A stretch of DNA of 64,000 nt from Pithys albifrons albifrons (taxonomy: Eukaryota > Chordata > Aves > Passeriformes > Thamnophilidae). Shown one piece after another: positions 1 through 10,683 of this stretch. The position numbers and the translations under genes were made by a program. The first letter of the stretch is position 1. Every line of letters starts with the position of its first letter. Location of the stretch: assembly GCF_047495875.1 (NCBI RefSeq), contig NC_092466.1, forward strand, positions 18,100,561 through 18,164,560, given 5' to 3'. Below the pieces are notes generated by a model. The model was not told where the DNA came from. It saw only the letters and a list, made by a program, of their open reading frames with translations, and searched no databases.

Positions 1-2163
1 CCAATACAATGTGTTAATCTTAGTATTACTCTTAATCGGAAAATTCATTTGACATGCATTTAAACCAGACACCTAATCTTGGAGGTGAGAGATTTTATTA
101 AAAAAAAGCGCCATTTAACCTACATCTTGTCTCATATCGCTATTGATACCCAGTCCTGAAAATAATCAAGATATTTGCCGTTAGTTTGAGAACAGGGTTG
201 ATAACGCATTAAAAGTTTAGTCTCAAATCTTCAGCATATGGAGCCAAGTATAACATTTTGCAAGCTAAAATATTTGAAGATAAAAAGTTGGATTCTTCAG
301 AATTTTGTACCTTATGTAGTATGTGTCTATATTTATAGATATATAATTTTATACACTTGCAACTGAAACAGAATATTGTGTTTAATTGCATTTTTGCATT
401 CTAAGGAAATGACTGCTTAAGATGACAAAGAATCAGACCCATCAACTCATCTTTCTTTTTCATATTAACAAACATCTCATGAATGTGAATATTGCTGTTT
501 ACAGAGCCTAATCCCACACAATACCACCACGACTTCTTGAAACAAGTTATTTTTATGTCTCTGTGATGTAATTAAATACACTTTTACCTCTGCTGTGATG
601 TAATTAAATACACTTTTACCTCTGCTGTGATGAAGAGATTGTTGGTTAGTACACATCTGATATAGTGTTTTACAGCTATATGTTACTTATTAAAAAGGAA
701 ATAAAAACGCAGAGTTAAGCTCACTTTCAAAGCAGCAGTTAATATTAACAGTCACTGAAACAGAAATACTGTCTCACTTTATATTTGCAATTAACTGAAA
801 GTATTTTTGGTTGCAAATAGAGGCATGCTGTCACAGATTCAAGCATGCACATATACTAAACTCTGCAGTGAGGTTTAAATGTTACATCTCCATCACTGTA
901 CAGTTTGCAGCATGGTTAGAAGTGTGCTTGTAAACTGCTGTAATTCCACACATACGCAAGTACCCCAATTTTCCAGCAACTAGGAGTGACGATGTCCACC
1001 AGAGCCCACAGTGCATGGATCACTGGGAGAAATGTGTCACTCTTTCTAACTCCTGTAAGCATTCTTATGTGAGAAGATTCCAATGCATTATCGGACACAA
1101 AATGTGCTAGAAGCCTGTGGACAATCCTGTGGAAAGAGCCCACTGGTCTACTGGCCTGGTACACCTCTCAGTCCTGACACCACAAAGATTGTGTTATAAT
1201 CCCAAGGGGGTTTCATTACATTTGGTTAGTTGTGATAACCACTGCACAGGCAGAAACTGCTCATATGGAATTTCCAAATTTCCATTCTTTCTTCTAGTCC
1301 CTTCCTCCCACTTCCCAAACCAAGGATGGTTAGATACTCTAAGTACCTTTTACTCTGTCTAAAATACTTCCACACTTCATAAGCACTCAAGCAAACTCTT
1401 CATAGTGGAGTCAGTGGCTGACTTCACTAATGACATGTGAGCAGACAAGAGGAAAGACGAAAGCTTTCAGGCAATATTCAGACATTGTTATGGAAACCTA
1501 CTCATGAGGAATGCTAAACTGCTTACATCTCGATAGACTCTATGACAACAAAAATAACTTCTCTATTCCCAAAACAGCACTGCATGGAAACCTGCAAAAC
1601 TTCCAGTAGATTCCAGCAAAAATCTCAGTTTCACTAGAGTCTAATGCCAAGTATGATCTTTCAGATCTCATTTCTCTAAAAAAGGAAAGCATTATGTTAG
1701 ACAGGAGTAGGTAGAAACATAAGACATTTAGGCCAAACATTCAAAAGACTCCTGCACAATAAAATTGATATGCTAGTTTGAGAAAGTTGAGCATTACACA
1801 ATGCACACAACTGTGTAAGTAGTCTGTTTTTGGCAGTAAAAGGAATGAACAGACCTAAGTACAAATTTTTTGTCCAAGACAAACATAAATTCTTATTTTT
1901 CAATTCTTTCAAGTCTTGAGCAACTTCAGTGGGACACACAAATATGTATCTTGAATATCTTTCATTTCCCTCCCAGTCTGACCTAGAAATATTTATCATC
2001 TCCCTCGCCATGAGACTTATCAAGTGTGTTCAAAGCCACCACGGTTATCTATAAAATAAATACTGTATTCTTTCTTCCTGAAAAAACATTGTTATTTAGG
2101 TGATCTCTATAGATTTTTACAGCTTAAGTCTCAAATGCTTCCTATGACATCCTGCTAAATAAC
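1..2163. other. AT-rich non-coding DNA
   Basis: No exon, RNA gene or recognisable transposon is supported here. Open frames are short, have no convincing splice context and match no family I know. The only clear structure is the tandem duplication at 561-632. Confidence 0.6.
561..632. repeat. 32-bp tandem duplication, about 2.25 copies
   Basis: The unit starting CTGTGATGTAATTAAATA and ending in ACCTCTG occurs at 561-592 and identically at 593-624, followed by the first 8 bases of a third copy (625-632). The identical copies indicate a recent local duplication, probably polymorphic in length. Confidence 0.9.
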
Positions 2164-2703
2164 TCTACTGGGCCTGACTAGGACAGAGTTAACTTTATAC
2201 ACAGCAGCTCACATGGTGCTGTTTTGTGAGTATCTGACCAAAATGATGCTGATAGCACACCGATGTTCTAGATATTCCTAAGCAGTGTTTGCACAGCATC
2301 AGGGCCTTTTCTCTTTCTCACTACCCACACTATGGAGATTGGAGGGTTGCAATAGGTTGGGAAAGGATGTAACACGGCAGATGATCTAAACTAATCAAAG
2401 AGAGATTCCATGACATACAAGGCCATGGTGAGCCATACTAAGGGAAAAAGGGGAGTTTAGGGAAGTTAGCTGCCTTTGCTTGGCCAGTGGCTGGCCATCA
2501 GTCTGCTGGTGGGAGGTAGACTGTGATTGCCTTCCTTTCTGTCATCTTCCATCTATCCTTCACTTTATAAACTTTTAAATTTTCTTTTAATCTGAACCCT
2601 CTAATTTTCTTACTTTCACTCTTAACCTCACTCCACAGGGACTTGGGGTTGAGTGAGTGAGCAGTTTGTGGTGCTTAGCTGCCTATTGGGCTTAACCCAC
2701 AAC
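2164..2703 (+). mobile_element. Solo LTR of an avian endogenous retrovirus (ERVL/TguLTR5-like), degraded
   Basis: The order of landmarks matches an LTR common in passerine and other neoavian genomes as I remember it. The 5' end reads TACTGGGCCTGACTAGGACAG, then comes an AGCAGTGTTTGCACAG...GGCCTTTTCTCTTTCTCAC block, a pyrimidine-rich TTTTCTTACTTTCACTCTTAACC stretch, then GAGTGAGTGAGCAGTTTGTGGTGCTTAGCTGCC and a 3' end CTTAACCCACAAC. The sequence AATAAC flanks it on both sides (2158-2163 and 2704-2709), consistent with a short target-site duplication. No internal retroviral genes adjoin it, so it is a solo LTR. Its start has lost the canonical TG, and divergence suggests an old insertion. The subfamily name is from memory. 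Confidence 0.7.
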
Positions 2704-2827
2704 AATAACACAATCAATAAAATTAGTAATTTATAACCTTTCTGTTGTGTTGTCCATTGATGTATGAGTAGGTATTGAAGGTTTATGCACCCTTGTGATG
2801 TGACTAAACCTGTATTTGCATTACAAG

Positions 2828-3140
2828 CAGATCTATGCTGTCCCATTTCTCCATGGCCAAACGCAGATGCGCATTGTGTGACATGACCAACATGATGGAA
2901 AGATTGTGGGAGGGAGCTGAGTGCCAGATGAAGTACTTACCCAGGCAGTATTCAACTCAATCTCAGGTTTGCCTATAGGCCAATCAGCATAAACAGTGTA
3001 ATTCTGTATAACACTATGTATTGGTTATGTGTTGTCAACATAAATACTTTCAACATGCTTGCCCCAAAATAAACACAAAAATTCTACCAAAACATGGCTG
3101 TGTAGTGCACAAGCTTCTCTCCCCTGGGAGAAGATGTATA
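2828..3140 (+). mobile_element. Possible second LTR-like fragment
   Basis: A CCAAT motif (GGCCAATCAG near 2978-2987), a TATA-like CATAAATAC, an AATAAA signal in CCCCAAAATAAACAC, and a downstream GTGTAGTGCACAAGCTTCTC stretch appear in the order and spacing expected for U3-R-U5 of a retroviral LTR. It starts about 125 bp past the solo LTR at 2164-2703. Boundaries are uncertain and no target duplication was found. It could instead be unrelated unique sequence with chance promoter-like motifs. Confidence 0.35.
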
Positions 3141-6100
3141 TGAAAAGTGTGACAGATATTAGGCACCCTGTTGACTACACTGCTAGAAGAAGTTTCATTT
3201 GTATGGCAATAAATACATTGTAAGGAGCCATACAGATTAATGGCATGATCTCATAACAGACAGATATTTATATTAAGTTATTGAACATTTTTTTAGACTG
3301 GGAATATAGTAGATGCAAATGTTAGCCTTTTGGGTGTTGTCTCACTGATACTTGTTACTTTTACTGCATTCATAGTAAGGCACCATTTTTATTACTGAAT
3401 ATCCTTTATACCCTCTCAATATTAAAAAGCTGTGTTACACTAACAATAAAAAAAACCCACTTAGCAGTAGATTTTCATACATAATTTTTATGGGTAAAAT
3501 AGGAATCAAAATGTACAGGCTATATAAGTTAGAAGTCACTGCAAGCAATTTTCACTATTGACTTTAAGAGGATTGGAACCTGTGGCTTTTGACTCTTAAA
3601 ATAAACACTGCATCACTGTCACACATGAAAAGTACTATGAACACTCAGGAACTGCAGAACTAGTTTAATCTACTCCTTAAAGCAAACTGAGAATCTCCTA
3701 AAGGGGCTTAAAGATTACTGTACATCCAAAGCAAAGCTCTGTCTTGCATACCACTGAAATATAATACAAAGATGGCTTAAAGAATGTGGTTATTAACACG
3801 GATGTTTATCGATCATAACAAAATATTTATTTTCTATCAGTGGTATGAAGAAAATCTGCCACAATGAAGAGAAGCCTGAAAGATAAGAATCCTGGCTTCT
3901 TAAGATTCCTAAGCATCAGTTAGTTCTATTTGAGCAACATACACCCCTGTGTTACTTTGAGGAAGCTGGGCATACACTTCCACACAGTATTTATTTTCTC
4001 TAGCCTTATTATTTGAAAAATAAATACAAGACATTCACTCAAGTCTGACTTTCTACTTTCTGAAAGAACTCTTCTGAAACGCTGATCTTGGACCATTCTG
4101 TACCTTAGCTAGTTTGTTTTTATTAATTGTTAAAACAACACATCTTTTCTACATTTATTTTTAAAGAACATAAAAATATAAATGGAGAAGGGTTTAATAC
4201 AGAAAAAATAGGGAACAGTATTTTTACAGAAAACTAAATGGCCAAGCAGATGTCTAACCTACTTTGAGACCAACATGTTATGCAAATACAGTACATAGCT
4301 CTCCCTTATATCCAAGGGCTGTCTTTTGCAGAGCTACAGGGATAGCTGCTGCTTTATTTTCCAAATACTTTTTAAATACTACCCACCACAAGGGAAGATA
4401 AAAGATCATTTAGAATTTATATATACTTATATTAATTTTCTCATGAAGTTCAACAGACTATTTTGACTAATTATCCTTCTTAATTTTCTAGTGCTGAGTA
4501 ATCTACAACTACCATTAGTAGTTCCAATTAATAATAAAACAAATATAAATCCTGAATAGTAGTCTTAATTAGTCTGGGTTTTATTACCTCATTTGCTAAG
4601 CTACAGTAATTTGATTTTCTTTTAATCATCAAGACTGAATAATCTGGTTTTGAATACCACTTACTTTATCTCAAACGTTTCCCTGTAGTTTACCAAAGAA
4701 AATATTAAGAGATGGATTGATTACTGTCTGGAAGTGCCACCTTAGCTTTACTTTTACTAAGCTGTGCCCCCAGTCATTCATGATAAAGCATGTGGCTCAA
4801 GCACTTTATCATTCTTTTAGGTCTTCTATATACCCCTTTCAAGTTTTCTGCATCCTTGAAGTGCAATTGCCAGACCCAAGTTCAGTGATCACAGCATTAA
4901 CAACCACTGAATAAATGTAATTCAACAACTGCTTGATATTCCCCTTGCCCATTCATCTAAGACTACCTCCATTCTTTTGTCTCCTCTTGACACTGGCAGC
5001 TGATTATACCATGACCCTTCAAAACTCCTTTAGAAGTCTGTGCTTTGTGAGGAAAGAATAAGGCTCTGTAAATAGAACCTACAAATAGTTTCTACATAGT
5101 GATTTCTCTCTTGCTATTTATCCTATTCTTCTATTTTATTATGTCAGGTCTTAGATCTGGAACATGCCCATGAAAGTGTGTGAGATTTCTATTTGAACTC
5201 ATCTAATATCAGGGAGTTTAATTACACGCATATAGAATATATAAATTTTAGAATTACTCCCATTTTTCTGTGTTTTGTTGTGCTGTTTCTGTCATGAACA
5301 ACTCAACACTACAGAATTACTTCTGCAGTTTTAAGCGAGGAAAGAGTTGGTAGGGTATGAATGCCCAGCACCCTCCCATGCATTCTTTGGCTTCCATCTC
5401 CTTTGTGATGCTTTTCTGATTCACAATTAAGCTGACTCCAGTCTAAAATTTTAATCAAATGTCTATTGGAGGGCAATCATGATTATATTACTTTAAGAAA
5501 ATTGCCACATTATATCTCTATTTAATTTCTACCGATGCACTAGTTCTTACTCATGGTTTTGTGTCATCTTGCTAAACTACTTTTATAATGAGTTTCTCCC
5601 CTCCCTGGTCCCTGTCCTTTCTTCTGGTCACCCCAAACACAATTAACAAACTTCCAGTGGCAGTGCTTCACATGAGCTGAAGTTGGCCCTTAGCAAACAG
5701 TGAGATCACAGCTTGAATTTCAGGTGTTTTTATAACAGCACCCAGGACATGGGCCTAGAGAACATACATGGAGACCTTCCAGTCTTCTGTCTTGCACTTA
5801 CAAAGAGAAAGCTTTTGAAATTGTACCAGTAAGTTCATCTACAGAACATTAAAAATAATCAAGCCATTTCTCTAGGATTAGGTGACTGATTCCAGGCAGT
5901 CAACTTGCAATGCAAGTATACCTGGTTTTCACCTGACAAGTTTCTACACAGCATAATTCTAGAAATAATTAATAGTAAAAACCCCACAATTTTAGAGCTA
6001 CAGAAGTGAGAAAAGAGCATTTAAGGTTTTCTAAATTTATATAAAATTTATTGGGTTTTAACCATTTGATTTTAAATGAAAGACCTTTATTATTGCTTTG

Positions 6101-8504
6101 TGCAAATTCATAGGTTTAGGTTTAGAATTTCTGTAATAAGTAAAAGGATTCAAATTGTGGGCCCTTAAATTAGCAGGAATGTTTGTCAGTGCCTTGAGTG
6201 GAAATACAGTCTAAAACAGAACAAAGTATTCTCCAGGTGAATACTGATACAACATTATTTAAATGCAGGGACTATTTCAGCCTCTTCAGTGTTAAGAAAA
6301 TGAATTGCCTTTTGATTTTATATTATGGAGATTGAAGAATGCATCTCAACAATATTTACAACAGGTTACAATATACAATATTTACAAATGGGTTTCCTTC
6401 CTACATCTTAGGAAAGTAAAAAAAATAATCACACTCAAAACATTTTTATCAACGGTAAAAAATCAGGCATTAGAAAGTTGACCCGACTCCATAACCAGTT
6501 TTCATAAAAAAGGAAGTGTCTTACACGTGAGACACTTAAACACTTGGTTAAAGCATGAATATCTTAGGCTACCATGTACAACCAAGTAGAAACTATGCTA
6601 GTTTGAAGCCATTTAAACAGTTTTCTAGCAAGAAGTAATCTTTGCCTGGTTAGCACAGGCACAGTGGAACTGTTTTACATGCTACACTCTATGCTAAGTG
6701 AGGCTTGTCTTCCAGAGCAGACAGTGACCTGAATTCCAAGGAAAATATTTAGAATTTCATACCAGAACCTGTACTCTAGATTTTTCTCAACAATCCTTCC
6801 GTGATTTCAGTGTACACAAGTTTCTTCTTATTCCAGAATTTATCTTCTACCTGGAGTTTTGACCAGTTCCTTGTGTTTGTGAGAAAAGCAGGAACATGCA
6901 AAAAAAACCCCCAAAACAAACGGATAATGAAAAAATAAACCTCTGAATATGAAACCCTGCCAACTCAGAAGTGTTGCAGAGAACATCACAAGCACAAGAC
7001 CCAAAACCAAAAGACTGCAAACATATGTTTACATAACAGCAACTCCAGCCCCCCCTGAAATATTTTCATCACCTACTTGCTTACAGGAAAACAACTTTGA
7101 AAGACATTAATCCCAGTAATGTCTGGTGCAGGTAATTGCAGTGCAGATGACTCCTGCAAGGACCTCCTAAGTATGAAGGTACTTCAAACTGGCATCCTGC
7201 AAAGATCTGATCTACTGCCTTCCTCTAGAGAAGGAATGCAGCCTAAACATCTTTAGCTACATAGCTTTAGCTAAATGAGAACACTAACTTTTATACCTAT
7301 GCATTCCCAAAATACAGAATTCTACTCCAGTCACTATCACTCCCTGCAGTCTGAGTTGTCAGCAGTTTGACTTCTGCACCTGCCACCAGTACAAATAAAC
7401 AGAGTCAACACCAAACCAGAAAGCACTGAAGTGCAGGGAGGTTCTTCGCTTGTTCTCTCAGCTGTTTGTAGCGAGCACAGGAAAGAGGTGGCACAGGAAG
7501 TTTGCTCCTACTGGGTTTGGACCACCTACCCTTCCCTGAGCAGGGGGCCCTTCCAGATCACCCAACATTCATCTTCACATCATCCTGTGCTCAGATCCTC
7601 CAAATAGTTTTCTGGCTTCCTTTACCCACTGATACTTGCAAACAGAAGCCACTTGCAACCCTCCCTGCTTTGCAGAGCAGCCACTTCTTTCTCCTCCACG
7701 ATGCCTGTACCTCTAACAGGCCGAGCAGAGCAGATCTCCTGCTAATACTTCTGCCCTAGGGCACACTGGGATTCAAGGAAGAACAATGAAAGAGAAACTT
7801 CTACTCACTGACTGGGCTGCAGATACTGTCTTTGGAAAATGTCACTAATAGACTCTCACCAACCTTGTCTAAGAATATACACAAACTTAGATTTTTTTTT
7901 TTCTTCAGAGGCTTATAAGATCAAACACTGCTCTATTTTCACAGGAAAAATACATTCACAATACAAGGGCAATAATTAAGTCAAATCTGAGATTCTGGCT
8001 TAATAAAAAGGTTACCAAAGAAATTCTTCAACTGGGCAAAATGACTTTTCCCTTATCTTGTTCTTAGAAATATTTAATAACTGACAATTTTATAAACAAT
8101 TCAAGGCAACGTCTATGATAACTTAACTATGGCAAGTACAAGGAGTACTTTTGGTTAGGCTTTCCTCTATTTACAGTCATGTTCAATACATGCATAAAGT
8201 CATACAGATAAACTGAAGCTTAAGTTACAGCAGTTTTCATCAGCTAAACATTCTAAGATATACATTTATTTTTATGGATACTATCGTGGATTCATGAGAC
8301 CAAAGACACTGCCTTTGAAAATATACAGTAAAAATTACATGGCTAGCTATTGTTGCTTGTAGGAAATTTCAGTCAGCACAATTGCCTGTCAATGTTATCA
8401 CAAATTAATGCCCCATACCAAAAGATGGAAACTATAAATCCAAAAGTCCAGTGTTTGGCAGACCTTTGCAAATGTTCTTTATAAATCAGAGGTGCTTGAG
8501 AACT
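3141..8504. other. AT-rich non-coding DNA, possibly 3'UTR or downstream flank of a minus-strand transcript
   Basis: No exon is supported. If the minus-strand exon candidates ending at 8623 are real, the right-hand end of this stretch would be their 3' untranslated region. A minus-strand AATAAA (plus TTTATT at 8265-8270) is a possible early polyadenylation signal, and many others follow. Confidence 0.4.
6351..6386 (-). promoter_or_regulatory. Two Pumilio-type elements (TGTAAATATT)
   Basis: On the minus strand the 10-mer TGTAAATATT occurs twice, at 6377-6386 and 6351-6360, separated by 16 bases. UGUAAAUA fits the known Pumilio recognition consensus UGUAHAUA, which acts in mRNA 3' untranslated regions. 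This is meaningful only if the region is transcribed leftward, which is inferred from the candidate exons at 8.6-10.7 kb and not shown. In AT-rich DNA a single 8-mer is expected by chance; an exact pair this close is less so. Confidence 0.3.
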
Positions 8505-8622
8505 CTAGGTATAGATAGGACAGCTTGATGGAGGGAGCAGGGAGGGTTCTCCACTGCCAAGAAAGAAGTCAGATGGAGAGTTTGTACCAAGCAGTCCAGA
8601 ATCAGCAAACATCAAACTTGCT

Positions 8623-8663
8623 TCAGCAACCCTTGTCCATGTGACCCACACAAGGGCAGCAGC
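8623..8663 (-). CDS. Candidate terminal coding exon, unidentified protein with Cys-rich C-terminus
   Basis: On the minus strand a pyrimidine-rich run ending in ACTTCCTAG precedes base 8663, giving an acceptor. Joined in phase 1 to the candidate exon at 9865-9924 it reads S-CCPCVGHMDKGC then TGA at 8623-8625. Three Cys in the first four residues and a terminal Cys resemble palmitoylated or otherwise membrane-anchored tails, but I cannot name the protein. The call depends on the splice model. In phase 0 the same exon stays open to a TAG at 8505-8507, so an alternative C-terminus is possible. No homology search could be run. Confidence 0.35.
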
Positions 8664-9864
8664 CTAGGAAGTATCCAAGAAAGAACAGAGATTACCTTAA
8701 ATAAAGAACTGTTTTCTTAATGCAAACTGTTCTATTTATGCTATTCTGTCAATGTAATTGCACACATATTACCAAGACTTCTAGTGGCAGAATGAAGCTC
8801 TTCACTCACACTCCTGATCACCAAGTCAAATGTGGAAATGGGTATTCATACACCTTCTAAGTACCAAAAATAACTGCCTTCACTGGAGATATTGTCTCTA
8901 CTGCACGGGGACACCCCAGCTAAAGCCTTCAGTGTTTTTCTGGTAAAGATCTTCCCATGATGGAGCATTCCCTCACAAGTTCTACCCATAGTAATATCCC
9001 CTTTGTTTTACAGGTGATAACACTTTTCCTCAAATTAGCTATTTAATTGCTATAATTGATATAAACTTACAGCAACTATTCCAAATTCATCCTAAGTCTA
9101 CCATTAGCTGAAGAGCAGAGCTGATCTAATGGACCAGGTGTACAAAAAGAAGGAAAGCACTGGAGCTTGTTGATCCACCTGCAAGTCCATTTAATATACA
9201 CGAGACCAGCAGAAAATTTGTTTTTTAGTAGTTGCTCATTGGTTTAGTTAAACCTAATTTATTTGGGGATTTAATGACTGCCAGGGCTCAGACAGTGTAA
9301 GACATAGTAGCAGCACTTTCCTTGTTCCTTGTGGCTGTAAATGTCTTCTGAAACCGCATCCCTAGTTCACAGTTTGCTGCTATTGTTCGAAAACTGAGGA
9401 AGGGTTTATACGCCCAAAAGTTTCTGTGTTTTCCCTATTGAAAAGCTCCTCTGTTACAAGTCTGTCATTGGTTTCATTCAAACTGAAAAAGCTTCCCTGC
9501 AATTAGTGGTAATTTTGAATTGCAGACTAATCCCATGTAAATTTATGTCCTAAATTTTCAGCAACCAATGCACAAGAGCTACACATTGATAGTAGATTTT
9601 AAGCACTAACCTGTGTGAGGCACCGTCACTGAGTAGATTACTTCAAATAAATCCATTTGTATTCTGTGATCACACAAAAAACCTCCCCACTTGCACTTTT
9701 GGTAAATATGTATTTGGGATGAAAGCATAAAAATTTACTTTATCTATGATATATCAAAAGAGTTAAGATGGAAAGCTGAAAAATATTGGTTTGATTAAAC
9801 AGCTCTTCAAAATCACTTTTTATGCAGTGAAATTCTACAGCCAAAATCAACTAACAATACTTAC

Positions 9865-9924
9865 TCAAAACATCATTTATATCATATAAAGGATCTTTTG
9901 TCTCTGCAGCTAGTACTGATGATT
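9865..9924 (-). CDS. Candidate internal coding exon, 60 nt, phase 1-1
   Basis: Minus-strand acceptor: a T-rich tract ending TTTATTTTTTGAAG, then the exon. Donor: TTGA|GTAAGTATT, close to the ideal consensus. Of the three reading phases only phase 1 is free of stops. It reads ...SSVLAAETK followed by DPLYDINDVL, an acidic sequence with a protein-like composition, and exits in phase 1 so that it joins the terminal exon at 8663. It also joins upstream to the 48-nt candidate at 10636-10683, with the shared first codon becoming Glu. The length is an exact 20 codons, so skipping it would keep the frame. The protein family is not recognised. Confidence 0.45.
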
Positions 9925-10635
9925 CTTCAAAAAATAAACAACAATTTTATAAAACTATGAAAGAAACATCTTTAACTTCATTCAATCCACACATTGGCTA
10001 TTTAAGAAATGATCTTTCATCTGAAAAAAGAACTGTGCTTTAATTATTAAATTAATCAAAAGCCTAGTTTTTTCCATATTCCATTCTTCTTGAGGAAGGA
10101 AATAAATGTAATTACATTTGCTTTAATCAGTGGTGACACTCCTCAAAGAATCACTCAAGATTTTTATCTCAAGATCAACTACTTTTCTTTGTGGCAGAGA
10201 GCCCTTCTCTGGCTGTGAGATCTGATCAGTAGTAACTAGCACTGAAATCTATCTTCAGAATATTTAGATTTTGGATTCCCTTACTGTGCTTTGTTTGTAC
10301 ACAAAGATTTTAATAGATGTAACAAAATGCAAAAAGTCATCTGAAAAATTCTATCTAAGAAATTCTATGTGAACAGATAATCGTGGCACGTTTTGCATCT
10401 CAAAGAAAAGTTTCTCTTTTGGGAACTTTGAACAAATGTTGGAATAATAAACAGAGTTTCCAATCCAAATGAAAATAAGGCAATAATATTCTACCAGTAT
10501 TGGTAAAAGAAAGAACCAGAACTAGGAAGTACAATGCAAAGTCTTTTGCTATTAAGAGGAACTTTCTGTCTTCTATGTAGAGCTTCAGATTCAGGAAGTC
10601 AGTTACCCTGTTACACGTCACATCATCAGCTTTAC

Positions 10636-10683
10636 CTTGTTTTACTGCATCAGCAACTACACCAGGGAGGCTCAGTGTTGAGT
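10636..10683 (-). CDS. Candidate internal coding exon, 48 nt, phase 1-1
   Basis: The minus-strand acceptor follows CAGCTCTCCCTCGCAG, and the donor is CAAG|GTAAAG. Only phase 1 is open; it reads STLSLPGVVADAVKQ, and the trailing G completes a Glu codon with the exon at 9924. The length is an exact 16 codons. The acceptor tract is short, and a slightly longer version starting at an upstream AG cannot be excluded. The upstream partner must end in phase 1; the only candidate I found is the 179-nt stretch at 14588-14766, which is weak. No family is recognised. Confidence 0.35.
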
